Counted from the stretch's first letter, positions 1 to 13,195 are shown. The stretch is 64,000 nucleotides of DNA from Sipunculus nudus (GCA_026874595.1 CM049306.1:81682142-81746141); one strand, 5' to 3'. The notes: generated from the sequence alone by a model not told the origin. Numbers and translations: made by a program.

Positions 1-413
1 AGCAGGCAGGCATTCCGGAAGGCCGTTGGCAGATAGCCAGCGGTGAAGGTAAACCACTGAGGCACAGCCGTTAGGATCAGTTGTCTGTGTATTGTATTAG
101 CAGTCGGCTTACATACAGAGCCTGATGTGGGGAGGAAGGGAGGATTATTCCCTTTTTACCAAGACGAAAAATGGATCCCATCTTTATCGAAATATCGCGA
201 ATTATAACGCAACATCTCCCTTTTTTGCCTTTTTTGTCATTTTTCTATCCTTAAATTACCTGGTAAACCGAGTTTCAATGGCTAGAAAGACAATAGTTCC
301 TTTTGTTCCTTTATTAAAAAAAAATTAACATCCGCTTAACGTAAATGATAACATATAAATGATGAATTTCCCCATGCGGCATAATATTGATAGATCTGAA
401 CCAGGATTGTTAT

Positions 414-1015
414 TGTTACGGAACCTAATATCAACAGATCACTTTGCGTGATGAACATAAATTTTGTCAAGGGGATAAAAAAAAAACGATTCTGTAACAC
501 TAGGCAGCGTGAAAAGTCTAGGGGAATGAATAAAGAAGTCAGTGGTTTTTTGTTAACAAATAACTATAACTTATTCTTAAAACAACCGTTATATTACAAT
601 ACACTAAATCAATACAATTACACAGTATAACAGCGGTATAACAACAAATCAATACAATCACACAATAAAAAAAAGCAAAGTGCACAGTACCTGGATACCA
701 CCACTGTCACAACGATAAGTCCTTTTAAATATATAAGCCGGCGAACAGTTCACACGAATTCTCTCGGAGAATAACAGTCCAATGTAAAGCTCTTGTAACA
801 ATCCAGAAAGTAAACTTGAGACAGGCAGCACTAAATCGTAAAGTGTTAGTAATAGTAGAATCCCTGAAATTACTGGATCATCGGATAGGTCCCACACGTC
901 TTTCCGCTGGAATATTCTCTCACCTCTCTCTGCTTTAAAACAAAGCCCCCTATTTATTACTTCTTGCCCCAAGCCGAGAATTTTCCACTTCTCGAACAGT
1001 CTAAAGAATCTAACA
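414..1015 (-). mobile_element. LTR-like retroelement remnant, related to the solo LTR at 37744
   Basis: Read on the minus strand, this segment matches the solo LTR at 37744-38571 in several blocks: the 3' end TTAGGTTCCGTAACA, the 'CTTTATTCATTCCCCTAGAC' region, the 'TGTAATTGTATTGATTTAG' block and a TATA-like AATAAATAGG. The termini would be TGTTAG...GTAACA, the TG...CA pattern of LTRs. No target-site duplication is visible (TTAT left, CAAC right), so the inner boundary near 1015 is uncertain. The long minus-strand reading frame inside it is not a credible gene. Confidence 0.55.
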
Positions 1016-1332
1016 CAACACACAGTAAACACGCGTTAAAGGAATCATCTAGAAAAACGAATGCCGAATGTCTCAACATATCAGGGTCCACACGTGAGCT
1101 CGCCCCGGCTCGGCCAGGCGAGAAAGCCCCAAGCTAGTAAGACCTGTGCACACAATAAAAAGCACACCTGTTACATTATATATATATATATGTTTTGTGC
1201 CTGGCCGATATCGATGATAAACATCACTGAATGGCAGTCAGTGCTCCTGAGCCGATCCAATAATGAATATTAAATCTGCTTCATGCTTATGTTTCAATTT
1301 TAACTCTCACTGTAATGTAATATTTTCATCAG

Positions 1333-4300
1333 AACCCCGTTGCTGGTTGGAATGTTGATCAGCGCCACCTTGTGTCTGTCTGTGGCAGTATTTTTGGTTT
1401 GCTACAAATGTCACCGATGTCCAGTTCATCGAACATGCAAAAAGAGCTGTCAAACAGGTGAGTGTACCGTGCCAACATAATTTATTTAAAAGAATCATCA
1501 CTTTTTATTGAGTATCTTGTTAAAGGGGCCCAATCACCTATAAAGCATGTTGCATTAAAAACGAAAAATAGCTTCTGCCGTCTTCCCTTTAAAATAAATG
1601 TGTACCTGCCAAAATATTGCCTTGAAACCGTTTGCTTTCTCTTGAAATCGAGTGTAAAAAACGGTGGACCGGTCGCAGTCACAGGTGTCAATATAAACAT
1701 AGTGCATGGGGGCTGTGTGCATCGCGGAGACATTACACGCGCAATCAGGAGATGCTTTAACTGACTTGGCCATTACATGTTGGCCAAAAATGTAATACAT
1801 GTTCCCGCTGGCTGAAACATCGCGTGTTGCGGCTCATATTCGGACCTCCAGTCACGTGGCCTTGTTATAGTAAACAGACACATGTGGACTGTGTTTACCA
1901 ACACGCAGAGCCAAAACAAGGTGTAAAACAACCGTTAAATGTCTTACCCTGTCGTTTTGTGTTTCCCTGAATAAACACAAGGTGGCGCTGAGATGAAGAA
2001 GCGGTAGGACTGTTCTAAATTATGAAGACAAATGTTGAGTTACACAATTACATCTTTGAATTCATTTGAAACATTCTTAGTGTATATATAATCAGGGGAT
2101 ATATTGCTGGAGAGTGACATCCAAATCTTGAAGTGTCTATATGCGGTCATAGGATGGGTGACTGGATATTTATTATTGTTGGTAAATAAGCGTATATTTT
2201 TTTTATGGAAGAAAATAAACCTGTTCTATATTCCGTCATTCAGAACTTTTACTCAGTTGGCAGGATTGCTGAAGTGTTTGAAGAAGTTGACTCGTCAGTT
2301 GTGACAATAAAGAGCCCACTTTTAGTTTTTATTTACCTACAGTCAGAAACCCATGCACTTCCGACTGGACGCTCGGACCCCATATAACCCGGCCATAATC
2401 TTCAAATATTTCAGAAACAATGTTATGTAGAAATAAACATTCCTTTTGTGTCGAAGTTCTTAATCACGCTAAAGGTAGTTACACATTCATCCGTTTATCC
2501 GCCAAAGATGACGACATGGCGGTTTTTGTGTACACATTTATCTGACTGCTGGAATTTATAAACGGAGGCCAAATCGCACATGCTTTGTTAATCACGACTT
2601 AACTCTAGGGTGACTGTATCTTTACAAATATTGCCTTTACCTTAAATTTCTGTGCTTATAGATAAGATGAATAACGAAAGTATGTACTGGGTTCATCTTA
2701 ATCATCAAAGACGAAGGCAAAAAGGAAATGTATTTCATACTCCTTGTGAAATAAAGAGTTATTTAAACTATATTATCGGGCATCTAGTCAAAGGTTCTCT
2801 ATAGAATACTTTCTCTATTTTTTAAAGACAATTTTGGCTTTTCGGGGAATCTCAGAAAAAATACAATGTTTGAAAAGTATAATTGCATAGTTGTATCGAC
2901 GTCATTTTATCGGAGTGGCGCCCGTACGATTATGGCCTTACAACGGCAAAATAATGCCCACAGACCAATTCGAAAAATAGCCGGATAGCCTTCACTTTGC
3001 CGTGCCGCGCGAATGGGTATACGCCAATGCCAATTCATACAACCGATGTTTTTGCCATAGCCGGATCATGGTTGCTGAATCACAGTTGCCGGGAAAATGG
3101 ATGAATGTGTACATAGCTTTATCCTATTCAAACGGCTCTAACAATGGCGTAAATTAAAAACACACACACACAAACACACACATTACTGCTGCACCGACTG
3201 AACTGATGATCAAGGTGTATATTGAAGAATACATGAATGCAATCTTTTGCCAAATGTCAATGTCCTTTTACCTCTTCCAGGTCGATGTCGACATCGTCTG
3301 CAACCAGCGTCATTCGTGAACCGACAGTTTGACTACGTTGTGTCGCCCCCTGCCGCCACAGACCATTACTATTCAGGTGAAGCTTTGTTTTGCTATTTTC
3401 TGTTCAAGGTTTTCACAGCACGTCTTTGTGTCAGCCCAGATGGATTGGGCTTATTATCTCACTAAATCACGCCAGAAGAATGGTTCATATAACCATGAAT
3501 TCAGAGAACATAGAACTGTACCGATGAGAAAAATATGATAAATCTCTTATCATTATTTTCAGTTCTTGCGGCATTCTAATTAAAAAAAATCCACCTTTCA
3601 ATTGATCACAAAAAATTATCACACCAAAGTTAAATAAAATCACTTTTCAGTTACAAGCAAGGTTATGATACAATAAATATATAAAAATACTGTGTGTACA
3701 ATATCAGAACTAGAAATGTGCATTCTAAGGAATGCAAGCCTCTGCCCATGTTCGCACATAATTCCAGGTTTATTCGTGCACATGTGACTGTACATTTATG
3801 AATATTCTTTAACGATGATCCCGAATATGGACTATATACCAGATTCACGCCAAAATCTAATCGATTCTTCATTGGTAATTCCGGAAATACCCTGAGATTC
3901 CGTTCAAGACTGCGTGACTTACGTTGTGAACAAATGCACAAACACGCACACATACACGAACCCATACCTGGAGGCTATAAAGACTGCAACAACATCCAAA
4001 GATCAGGGCAGAGATTCAGCGTAAGGCGCATTATTTGCCAGTTATTCCCAAATCAATCAACATGATGTAATACCATGCCTCATCAATTACAACGATAAAT
4101 GTTTGGATTAGCCTGGTCCGATCAGACTTCAATCTTACATAATTTTTTTTCTGATTAATATAATGATCTTTAATTTCTTTAGTTCACATAACATGACGAT
4201 CCATTACATCCCAAATTTGTTTAAGAGTAGTGGGAAAGAACAAATTTCAACGTCCTGCCAACTAGAGTAAATATCAAACATACCCATACTCATAACTCAT

Positions 4301-5634
4301 CCTGTTGAGTCTCTTTTTGTAAATATCAATTAAATAAAGGAAGAATTACTCATTGTTGACATGTGTATGCACTGCATATCAGGCGAATCAATATATCATC
4401 TTCAAATCTCTGTCACTGAGATCTCTGCCTGCTTCTACATACAAAGATATGATGATTATGATCATATTGCGGTCGAGACCTGGATTGGCACGGATCAAAC
4501 ACACATTTTCTTGCACTTCCAATGATTCATGCGAGTACTAATATTTAGTCATCTTCCAAATGTTTTGAATGTTTGCAATACTTGGTGCTGGTAAACATGA
4601 AGCACCTATGTACTTGATGACCTCAGTCAGAGAAGATACACGTTTGGCAATAATTATACAGATTTGTAGTTATTTTTACCCTCGCTCCCGAAGGGGAATT
4701 GCATCCTTGTCTTTATGTATGTCTGCATGTTCCTCTTGACTTGTAACTTAAAAATAAAGGACAGCACATTTCCACTTGAAAAGTCTGATAATTTATCAAA
4801 ACTGCTGCCTGACTCATCACTGAATTAAAAGAAATCAGCTCATATAACACCAGTTTTGCAGAACCTTCATTATTTGGTTTCATCAATTGGTCAAATAGAA
4901 GATATAATTCCAGATTCTCCTCCTTGCGTATTTTGACTTGAATGATATAGCTTCTGTGTACATTAGAAATCTTCTTTGCCACCACAAAGCAAGTACAACA
5001 TTTAGATATCCCGGTCAGGATCTTCATGGGAACCAAAATTTAGACTCCTCTCGTGGCCATAACCAGACGATCTTCCAGAGGAAGTTAGGAACTCTTCTTC
5101 TGTGATCAACGTTAAGACTATAGCCCTTCGCTTTCCTGTCCCTCTGACAGTCACTGACAGTTGTGTTTTGTGTTTGTAGGATTGGTGCTGGCCAACATGA
5201 ACCATTCGTACGTACACCAGGGTGACCCTCCGCCTTCCTATCCCTCTGATTGTAACTCGGAGCAGGAAGCAATGCTCGAGGAGGAGAAGCAACCTTTGAC
5301 CCCTCCCCACCAGAGGGAGCCAGCAGACGTGATTGGTGATGCGGACTTAAGGGTGGCCATGTGGGTTCAACAAAATGGGATGTTGCTACGGCCTGATCAT
5401 ATAGACGACCCGGGACATATATATGAAAATCTAGTTGCGGAAGGATGTAGTGACCCATGGATGACAGACCAGCACGCGCCAGACATGGCGACGCTGGAAG
5501 GATTTATACAAAAACAGCAAAGACTGAGGGAAATTCTGTCAGCTTCTGGCTCACATACTGCGATGCATGAGCAAGACTATATTGATGGTAAAAATAATAT
5601 AACATCTCCAAGTGTTTCCCTGAAAACAATGTAA
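1333..5634 (+). CDS. C-terminal exons of an unidentified single-pass membrane protein with PPxY tail
   Basis: Three exons join in frame with consensus splice sites: 1333-1457, 3281-3376 and 5180-5634 (stop TAA 5632-5634). Together they give about 224 residues, with the 5' end missing. Exon 1 encodes a hydrophobic segment (LLVGMLISATLCLSVAVFLV) followed by a basic Cys-rich juxtamembrane stretch with five cysteines in 17 residues (CYKCHRCPVHRTCKKSC), suited to palmitoylation. The last exon encodes an acidic, proline-rich tail with PPPSYP (a PPxY WW-domain ligand), a YENL motif (possible SH2 or sorting signal) and a helical FIQKQQRLREIL stretch. Phases agree: 1333 needs two bases from upstream, and both internal junctions split a codon after its first base. 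The lack of an ectodomain and the layout suggest the 3' end of a type I receptor or adaptor that begins outside the window. I do not recognise the family. WW binding (NEDD4-type ligases) is inference from PPxY only. The last 16 codons could instead be read past a weak donor at 5587. Confidence 0.72.
1521..1940 (+). mobile_element. MITE family M1, copy a (3'-truncated)
   Basis: Begins TAAAGGGGCCCAATCACC and matches the copies at 33544, 36617 and 37656 through shared blocks such as 'CCTGCCAAAATATTGCC', 'GTGGACCGG' and 'GCTGGCTGAAACATCGCG'. It lies in the first visible intron of the membrane-protein gene. The 3' terminal inverted repeat seen in copy b is missing, so it is probably truncated. Confidence 0.7.
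2472..3119. mobile_element. TIR element with TA target-site duplication
   Basis: The left end AAGGTAGTTACACATTCATCC and the reverse complement of the right end, AAGCTATGTACACATTCATCC, form an imperfect terminal inverted repeat of about 21 bp. TA flanks both sides (2470-2471 and 3120-3121). The 648 bp interior has no long open frame. The size and the TA duplication fit a non-autonomous Tc1/mariner-type MITE, but the superfamily is inferred from the TA only. It sits in an intron of the membrane-protein gene. Confidence 0.65.
3377..5179 (+). other. Intron of the membrane-protein gene, no recognised element
   Basis: AT-rich intron between donor CAG|GTGAAG and acceptor TTTGTAG|G. At 4676 there is a CCCTCGCTCCCGAAGGGG motif resembling the 5' hairpin of dispersed bivalve repeats, but no far end was found. 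A CT-rich stretch at 5130-5160 weakly repeats in the following exon. Nothing else stands out. Confidence 0.4.
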
Positions 5635-8600
5635 TGCTATTTAAAAAGGAAACACTCATTTGGCACTGATTTAAAAATGAATTTGGAGGCAAAACCTAAA
5701 GCAAGGCTCAAAGCACAAGGGACATACTGGGGGGGGGGGGGGGGGTAGGGGGGGGGGGTCCGTGTAAAGGTTTTGCTGTAGGTGAGTGAGTATTGGCATT
5801 ATCCATGCATAAAGGATTTCCGTATCATTTTTATCAAAGGCAAAAACCTTAAGCACTACATTGTCAGCAGAGCATTCATATTCCTTTGAATATGTGATCT
5901 TAATGAGACGGATATGTATTCTCTCTCTTACGGTGACACTAACGACAGACACTACAATATCTGCTGGTGGATATGGGTCAATATCATGAAAAAGTTTTAC
6001 CTTGATCCCTCGCCAACACTAGAACCTAAGAATTATTGGTGCTAGGTAGAGATGTAGACAATTCCATGGTGTACAGATAAAGGAAAAATGGGGGAATATC
6101 ATTAGTTCGCGGTTCACATTATCGCATATCGGAAATATGCGGGCTGTATAGGCACACCTTGACGGCATATACTAGTATTTTGCATTGAGCAAGCAGCAGA
6201 TTCAGCAAGTGACCATTAGATAAACTTTAAGCAGTAAAGTAAAAATTACTGAATGAACGGATGACAATTGAACGCGAGGTTATGGTTTATTTGTGGAGAC
6301 GACATGGTATTAGAACTCAAAATCCGGAGTGTTTTGATCCACATTCCTGTGTAATTATGTAAAAAAAATGGATCCACACGGACAAATCTGTAAAATATGC
6401 ACCCTCACAGGGTTTACAATATATAAGTTAATTTTTCTTATATAATAAAACTGTATACAATTAGTTCTTTGCCTTATAAATTGTCGTATCTTATAAGTTA
6501 ATGCTATACACATACAAGTACGTCTTGAAAGTATAAATTCTATACAACTGGACCTTCACGGATTTCAAAAGTTTAACTCATGTATTTAATTCATGTAACC
6601 ATATTGGTTTAATATTTATTTTATAATGAAAGGCCTCATGGAGATTTTATTTCGCATATTCACACAAAACAAATGTCACAATGAACCCGAAAAATCCCAA
6701 AAGCATGTGACCGCAAATGTCCAGTATTAGGCTCTGACTTTTTCTTACATAAAATAGGTGTACTTTTATAGGTAAATAAAATCAAACTGCGATTACGAAA
6801 AATGTTTAAAGGAAGGTTGGATTGCATCAAAATTACTTAGATATAGTCTATAATTTCTCAGGTAACAAAATAATTTTTCTCTTTGTTGCCCTTTTTAACT
6901 ATGTAACCTTGCGATTTAGTCGCCAAGAAATAATGTTGGTTCGCTCAGTGAACGTTTTCACCCTCCGGACGACCAGGTTAGTTCATATACATGTACATTC
7001 TGTATAAGAAAAAGTGGATTAATATCGGTGATGACATATCACTAACCTACCGAATCGAAAAAAATAACATTTCGCAAAACTCTTTTTAAGGTTTTTTATG
7101 GAGGTCACCGCTTCCTTTTTATGCAGTCCTCATTGATACTTAATCTAATGTATACACTATATACATGTTCATATGTAGAGTTCATGTTCGGTTTGAGGCA
7201 GTGTCACCCAGGCCCTGTGTTAACCGCATCAGCGGGTCAGGTGTGAGTTATTATACACGGCTATTTGGCAATAATCCCGCAGAACTCTGGGCGGGGCCCG
7301 ACCTTCGGTTGAGAATCGAATAAAAAAAAATGTCTTTCACGTAATGCAATACCTTAATGCAAATTCGTCATAATTTCTTATCTATCAATTTAAACTTTTC
7401 AGTACCTGGATGAAAACTACTACAAAGTCCAATGCAATGTTTCTCCAATATATGAAAGTTCATTTCGCGAATACAAACTAAAACAGGAAAGCACGCACAT
7501 AGCACATACCAACATCTGTATCCTCAACCGGGTCCGCCTCACGCGGCCTCAGGATTTAATCATCCCATATCCCGACATTCAACAAATTCACCAATATTCA
7601 TTTTAAACATCAGGTGATATCGACTATTAATATATGGCAGCCATAGATCTACCCAAGAACTTGAGCGGGTGGGGTGGGAATGGTAGTGAGCCAAAGGATT
7701 TACATATAGTTTTTCTTAAAGAAGTAGCAGCCAGCAGCTCCTTGTCAGGATAATGACGTCAGTGTCATACACCGCACCAAACTTCCATGACAACGAAACA
7801 ACGTAATTTACTTAGTATAGAGCTCATGAGTATTACAGTAACCTTCACATTTCACAGAATATCTAAAAAAAGCTCTCAATTCATTTTAATGGAATTATTT
7901 AAAGGGCTCAATCACCTATCTGATCTTTATAAACTAAAGGTAATCCCTTGGAGCTTTTATAAAAATAGGCCAAAAAATGTGGATATAACCACACACAGGT
8001 TGCTTGTTTTGTTTATATCAGCGTGTTTATAACATGTGGGTGCCCGCCAAAATATATAAACAAAACATTTTCAATAAGGTCATCTGGCAGCATGCAATAC
8101 AGATAAGCAAGAGCTTTGCAAATGGCGTTTTGCAACAAGTGACCTTTCTATCTCCACATAAATGCAACCTACCACCTTAAGTAACATGGTTCCCCCATTT
8201 GTCAACACTGCTGTGTTTACAAACATGCTTTTGATAAACAAGTTAAAAAATACTTCACGAAGGCGTTACAAGAACTTTACACAACCAAACTTACGCTTAG
8301 ATCATTAATATATACACAGAGGAAGCCAGAAACCACATAAATTCTTTTTCAAAAGGGAGGTGAATGGGCACCTTTTTGTGGGCGAAGGGGGCGTGCATTA
8401 AAGGAAGACGTGATTAAATCAGAAACTCGAGACAGCAGACAAAAAAAGGAGTGAATTGCGATGGATCTGAATCTATAGATACGCATATTGATTGCACCGA
8501 TCCACCTCAAAGTAAGTTTTCGTCTTTCACCCATGGCCCATTCTTCCACAAAATTTCATTTAAATCAAAACAGAACTTACGATGATATAGATAGATTATA

Positions 8601-9281
8601 AACACATACACTCACAAATACAAACACGACCGATCACAAACCAGTAACATCCTTCCACCCTTGTTGGCGGAGGTAATCAGGTGTAACAAAAAAAACAAAA
8701 CGAATCCTTTAATGGTTGCTCAGGGACATTTGTTTGAAATTATCAAGTGCTAATTTTCCCCCAAGGCTTTCCCTAATCACAGCTGAAACACTCCCAAAAT
8801 GTTAATGAAATGACTTCATCATAATTCAGAGGAAAACTTTTAAACACAAGACGTCGTATATATTAACTAAGTCAGTAGCCAGAGTGTTAAGAGAAATGCC
8901 TATGGAAAAAGGGACCATATGAGGAAAAGACAATGCTGGCATACTGGCAGCATTGTACACATCCATAATTCGAGCTTGCAGTGCGGTGGCCCGGGGGCCT
9001 ATATTCTTTCGTTGTCAGCTCGTTCATTTTGTCGACTAGTACAAATTTCTTCTAGATTGTGCGAGGAACACGAAAAAAAATACTCTCCATTGTTATTTTC
9101 AAGTTTATCAACCTATTCCTTAGGTTAAATGTAATTAACTGTGGACTGTAATATGACTTTACAGAGTTGAATTTTTACGTTTAACTCAGAAAATATAGTA
9201 ACAAACTAGTTACTACAGCCACATTAAAATAAGGAAACCTTACACATTAATAATGACTTTGAAACGTGTTTACAACGAAAG
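5635..9281. other. Intergenic stretch, no gene recognised
   Basis: Holds an interrupted poly-G run at 5729-5758 (17 G, TA, 11 G) and AT-rich unique-looking DNA. At 8655-8685 a 'TTGGCGGAGGTAAT' end resembles a 3' end common in marine invertebrate repeats; a similar one lies at 26320-26342. A weak M1-like start (AAAGGGCTCAATCACC) occurs at 7902. Short open frames here lack codon or splice support. Confidence 0.4.
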
Positions 9282-12232
9282 AAAACAAGGGACCCATGGG
9301 TCACAGCGCTCAACTGATCATGATTGGACTATAAATGTATCACCATTGTGATACTATATTTAGTCGACAAACCTTATGAATATCATGGACATGTTAGGCT
9401 ATTATAAAGGAATATAATGTAATATGTGAGTAAATGATGTATGAAATTACCTGACTGATGGTTAATATGGAGCAAATATAGTGGTTTATTTTTTATTTAT
9501 TTAGGAGGGGTTGAAAATTGTGATATATTTGAGCAAATATGAATGCAATGACAGCAGTAATAAGCAGTAGTAGAATGATGATAAGGCTATTTGTTGAAGG
9601 ATCTAAAGTGTATGGTAGTCTGCAAGCTTTCAATTTGACAGATATGATGTTATGATTAACTATGCTGATGAAGTGATTTATGAATTTGTGACTGTATGAC
9701 ATGATATCTCTTAGGTCTTGACAGGGTACATTATATTGATGCCCACCACGTCTACATATTACACCATATTGACATAATTTCTGGCACGTACATAGGTAAC
9801 AAATAGTTATACAATATATAAAAATATGAATATATCTGATTCATCTTGTTCTCGTTTACTGAGGCTGACATTGGAATGATGGGAGTTACAACATCTCTGT
9901 ATTAATATAGTGTATATACATATAGGATTTCCACTTAATTCAATAATACTTACAGGATTAAATAGTTCATTCACAATTACATAATATTTAAAAAAGGACA
10001 GACAGACTGTTAGACAAAAAGGTTGATGATAATATATTTTAATATTTTAAAGTTTTTCATCTGCAATATTACACATCTGAATACATAAGTTGCTTTCAAA
10101 TTTCAGACTTTCATAGCTTAAATCCATACACATACAGCAAAGGAAAAATTTCATAATTAGTATATATATTTAATGGTAATTGAGAGATGATAGACAGACA
10201 GAGCTGAGCTTTATGTTCCATTGTCCTGAGGCAAGAATATGTTTCAATATTAGATCTTAATTTTTTCTAATCCAATTATCTTTCAAATTAAAACAAATTG
10301 TACACATTTGCAATAATAACTAATGTCCCAGTGCACAGGTGACGGTGAGGTGCAAAGGATCAATAACAGCCGGGGGGGGGGGGGGGGGGGGAGGGAAGGT
10401 GGGATTAACAACACTTTTGCATATACATTCAGGGCAAACAAAGCCTGATCTCCAATTCTGCTGAGGCTCAAAAATAATAAACACATGTTTGTATTAGATC
10501 CTCATTTTTTTTTTATTTTAAGTTTAATTGTATACATTTCCAATATAACATATATTTCTGAATATAAACGTTGATTCATAATTCTTAATTGCATCATCAT
10601 AAATCTCAATCTTGTCATATAACACCACATCATGCATACAAATGTATATTTTTATATTCATGGGGGGGGGGGGGGGGAGGGGGTGTGATATGAGAACAAT
10701 TGTAAACCTGTCACAGCAGGGGATCTCCCCCAGTGAGTGTAACAAATCAGGAACCCTGGCATAGCTGACTTCCAGTGACCTGGAATGGCCTACCTGCATC
10801 TGGAACAAAGCAAGTGACTACAATAGAGCCTCAAGATAAAATTCAATAACAAGCCTAATTTTCAACCTTTTAGTTTCAAATTTCAGATTTAACAAATTAA
10901 ATAAATTATGTTTACATTCTGAGAAAATTAAATCAACAGTACTCACAGGAAAAAAAAGTACCTTGGTCAAAGTTGGGTAAAATTTAAGGTACTGATTTTA
11001 TGTTTATGCTAATAACTTATAAAATTTACAAAATACAGATCTAATTTTGGGTATACAATTGAATCTTAATTAAACAAAGTTATATACTTGAAAAAAATTC
11101 TCTAGCTTCAATAATTTTCATGTAACGTGAGTAAAAGTCCATTTACAAAGTCCATTATGTTTTGGCCCATAACTTTAAACAATTACGCAACACTGACATC
11201 ATTTTCTTGCATGTGCATAGCAAATGTATAGAAAAATATGTATATTATATATGATCAAAGTCAGATGAGTGGTTTTGATATTAGGCAGTCCTGAAGTATA
11301 ACAATGGGTTTTTAATGAAAAAATGAAGTATTTCATTAATATCTTGAAGGAATTAAGTCCTAGTGACTATATCCTTGGCATGGTAGGGGTTTTGGGAGAC
11401 ATCTTACTGTATGCCTAATTTAAGGAACTTAAGAGCTGAAGCTGGGGAGCTGAGCTCTAGCAAACTGCATAACACTTGATGTTAACAATATGTGACATGG
11501 TACTTGAAAACTTGAATAAAATCTACAGTTTTTGATCAACTGGTTTCAAATTTTTAATGTTAACAGTTAAAATGCTAACAAAAACATGCTTTGAAAATTA
11601 AATCCACAGCAAATACAGGGAAAAAAAAGTGCCATGGTCAAAGTTGGGAAAATTTAAGGTACCAATTTTTTATTTTGCTAATATTTTTAAAAAATTTAAA
11701 AGATTTCGATCTTATTTTGGGTATACAATTTAATTTTGATTAATAAAAGTTATATTACTGGAAAAAAAGTCCTTAGCTTTAACAAGTTTTGTGTTAAGTG
11801 ATCAAATTTCTTTCCTGATTATTTACAAATGCATTATGTTTGGGCCCATAACTTTTTAAAATTATATAATACAGACCTAATTTCTGGCATGTACATAGGA
11901 ACTATATAGAGGATTATTTATGGTAAATATGAGGATAAAAAGATGAGTGGTTTTGATATTAGGCAGTCCTGAAGTGTGAAAATAGGTTTTTAATAAAAAA
12001 AATTGAGGTTTTCCCTTAATTTCTCAAAGGAACAAAGTCGCAAAGACCCAGTTTTCGGCTTGGTAGGAGATCTTGGGGACATCTAACATTATGCCAAAAT
12101 TTGGATTCCTAGGTAATACGGTTTCAAAACGTGCCACATCTACGGACGGACGGACGGACAGACGGACGGACGACGGACAATGGACCACGATTATAGCTCA
12201 GATGACTTATAGTCAGCGGAGCTAAAACCTGA
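9282..12232 (+). repeat. Tandem-core repeat element, family P1, copy 1 ('pearl'/Helentron-like architecture)
   Basis: The 5' end has the palindromic GGGACCCATGGGTCAC followed by GCGCTCAACTGA. Two diverged core units follow, with 'TGGTCAAAGTTGGG' at about 10968 and 11635, a period near 670 bp. The 3' end has an ACGG-rich tract (12143-12178) and ends in 'CAGATGACTTATAGTCAGC', with GAGCTAAA just after. The order 5' region, tandem core, ACGG microsatellite, short inverted 3' end matches bivalve pearl elements, later grouped with non-autonomous Helentrons. Poly-G runs interrupt it at about 10373-10391 and 10662-10678. No transposase or Rep/helicase frame is present. Confidence 0.6.
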
Positions 12233-12745
12233 CGACGAACAGATGTGGGGAACCTCATTACTGTTCTGTAAAAGATATATTTCAATTTTCACTTTTTCAA
12301 GCCTTTCAATATGTAGTGAGCGGGTAGTCACAAAGAATGTTTGTTCACCAACCAATGACCAAAACCTTTCATACAGCACGTACAGTGCCGCCATCTGGTG
12401 ACCGCTCACAGAATAACTGACTTCTGCTATTGCACTCCCCTCTATAAAAATTGGTTTAACTCTATTTACCAATGGTTTTCCAGTTTTATATAATATACTA
12501 TGGTACTGTTTCAGGGTAATATTTTGATTTACCACTACGCCTAGGGCACTTATAAAACAATTTTGAAATTGAACACCACATTAATACAATGATGGTAGAG
12601 TAATAATGGTCCTCTAATAACTGGATTTTTTTGCAGTTTTTAGTTGGTCAGCTTTTAAAGAACTTTTTTCACAAAATTATATTTGGAGGTAGAAGTGCCT
12701 CGAGAGAAAGCTCCAACTCCTATTCATATACTGTATCATATGCCA

Positions 12746-12842
12746 TTGAAATCATATAATTATAGATAATACCACTATTATAGTAATAAACAGTACTTTT
12801 TTTTTACTATAAGTGGTATTATCTATCTTTATATGATTTCAA
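12746..12842. repeat. 97 bp near-perfect hairpin
   Basis: Arms of about 31 bases (TTGAAATCATATA...TACCACT and AGTGGTA...TATGATTTCAA) flank a short AT-rich loop. The pairing is almost uninterrupted. It could be a very short MITE or a precursor-like RNA hairpin. There is no evidence of transcription. Confidence 0.7.
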
Positions 12843-13002
12843 GGGCCTGTGACTGTATGTTAACTCAGATCTGGCTTTTTTTTATAGATGGATAGACAGG
12901 ATTGACAATATTATTCAGGGAGAAAAAAGGGAAGAACTGCTGGAAATTTGGGAAATAATGTAATCTAATAACCAAATGAAACTCTTAAGATAATACCACT
13001 TT

Positions 13003-13195
13003 GTTTGAACACAACAGTTTTACAGAGTTTTGCAGAAGGTCGTTGTTTGAACACGACAGTTTTACAGTTTTGCAGAAGGGTCGTTGTTTTAACACAACAG
13101 TTTAACAGTTTTGCAGAAGGGTCGTTGTTTTAACACATGACAGAGTTCAGCAGGAGGGTTGTTGTTTTAACACACCACAAAGTTTTGCAGAGTTT
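13003..13195 (+). repeat. Minisatellite, about 42 bp period, four to five copies
   Basis: Repeats of 'GTTTTGCAGAAGGGTCGTTG' with 'TTTAACACAACAG', progressively diverged from left to right. Confidence 0.75.

Noticed and set aside
1-42. Possible upstream exon of the membrane-protein gene ending CAGCG|GTGAAG
   Set aside because: The phase would fit the exon at 1333, but the segment is only 42 bases, the stronger donor at 48 (GAAG|GTAAAC) has the wrong phase, and there is no independent support.
658-1032. 124-codon minus-strand open frame
   Set aside because: It lies almost entirely within the LTR-like segment and has no recognisable domain or splice support.
5024-5458. 144-codon minus-strand open frame
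   Set aside because: It is antisense to the final exon of the membrane-protein gene, whose frame is supported by splice phases and composition.
7190-7330. tRNA-like or SINE-like GC-rich segment
   Set aside because: No A and B box pair with correct spacing and no cloverleaf could be drawn.
12191-12535. 114-codon minus-strand open frame
   Set aside because: Overlaps the 3' end of a P1 repeat, has no recognised domain and no visible splice partners.
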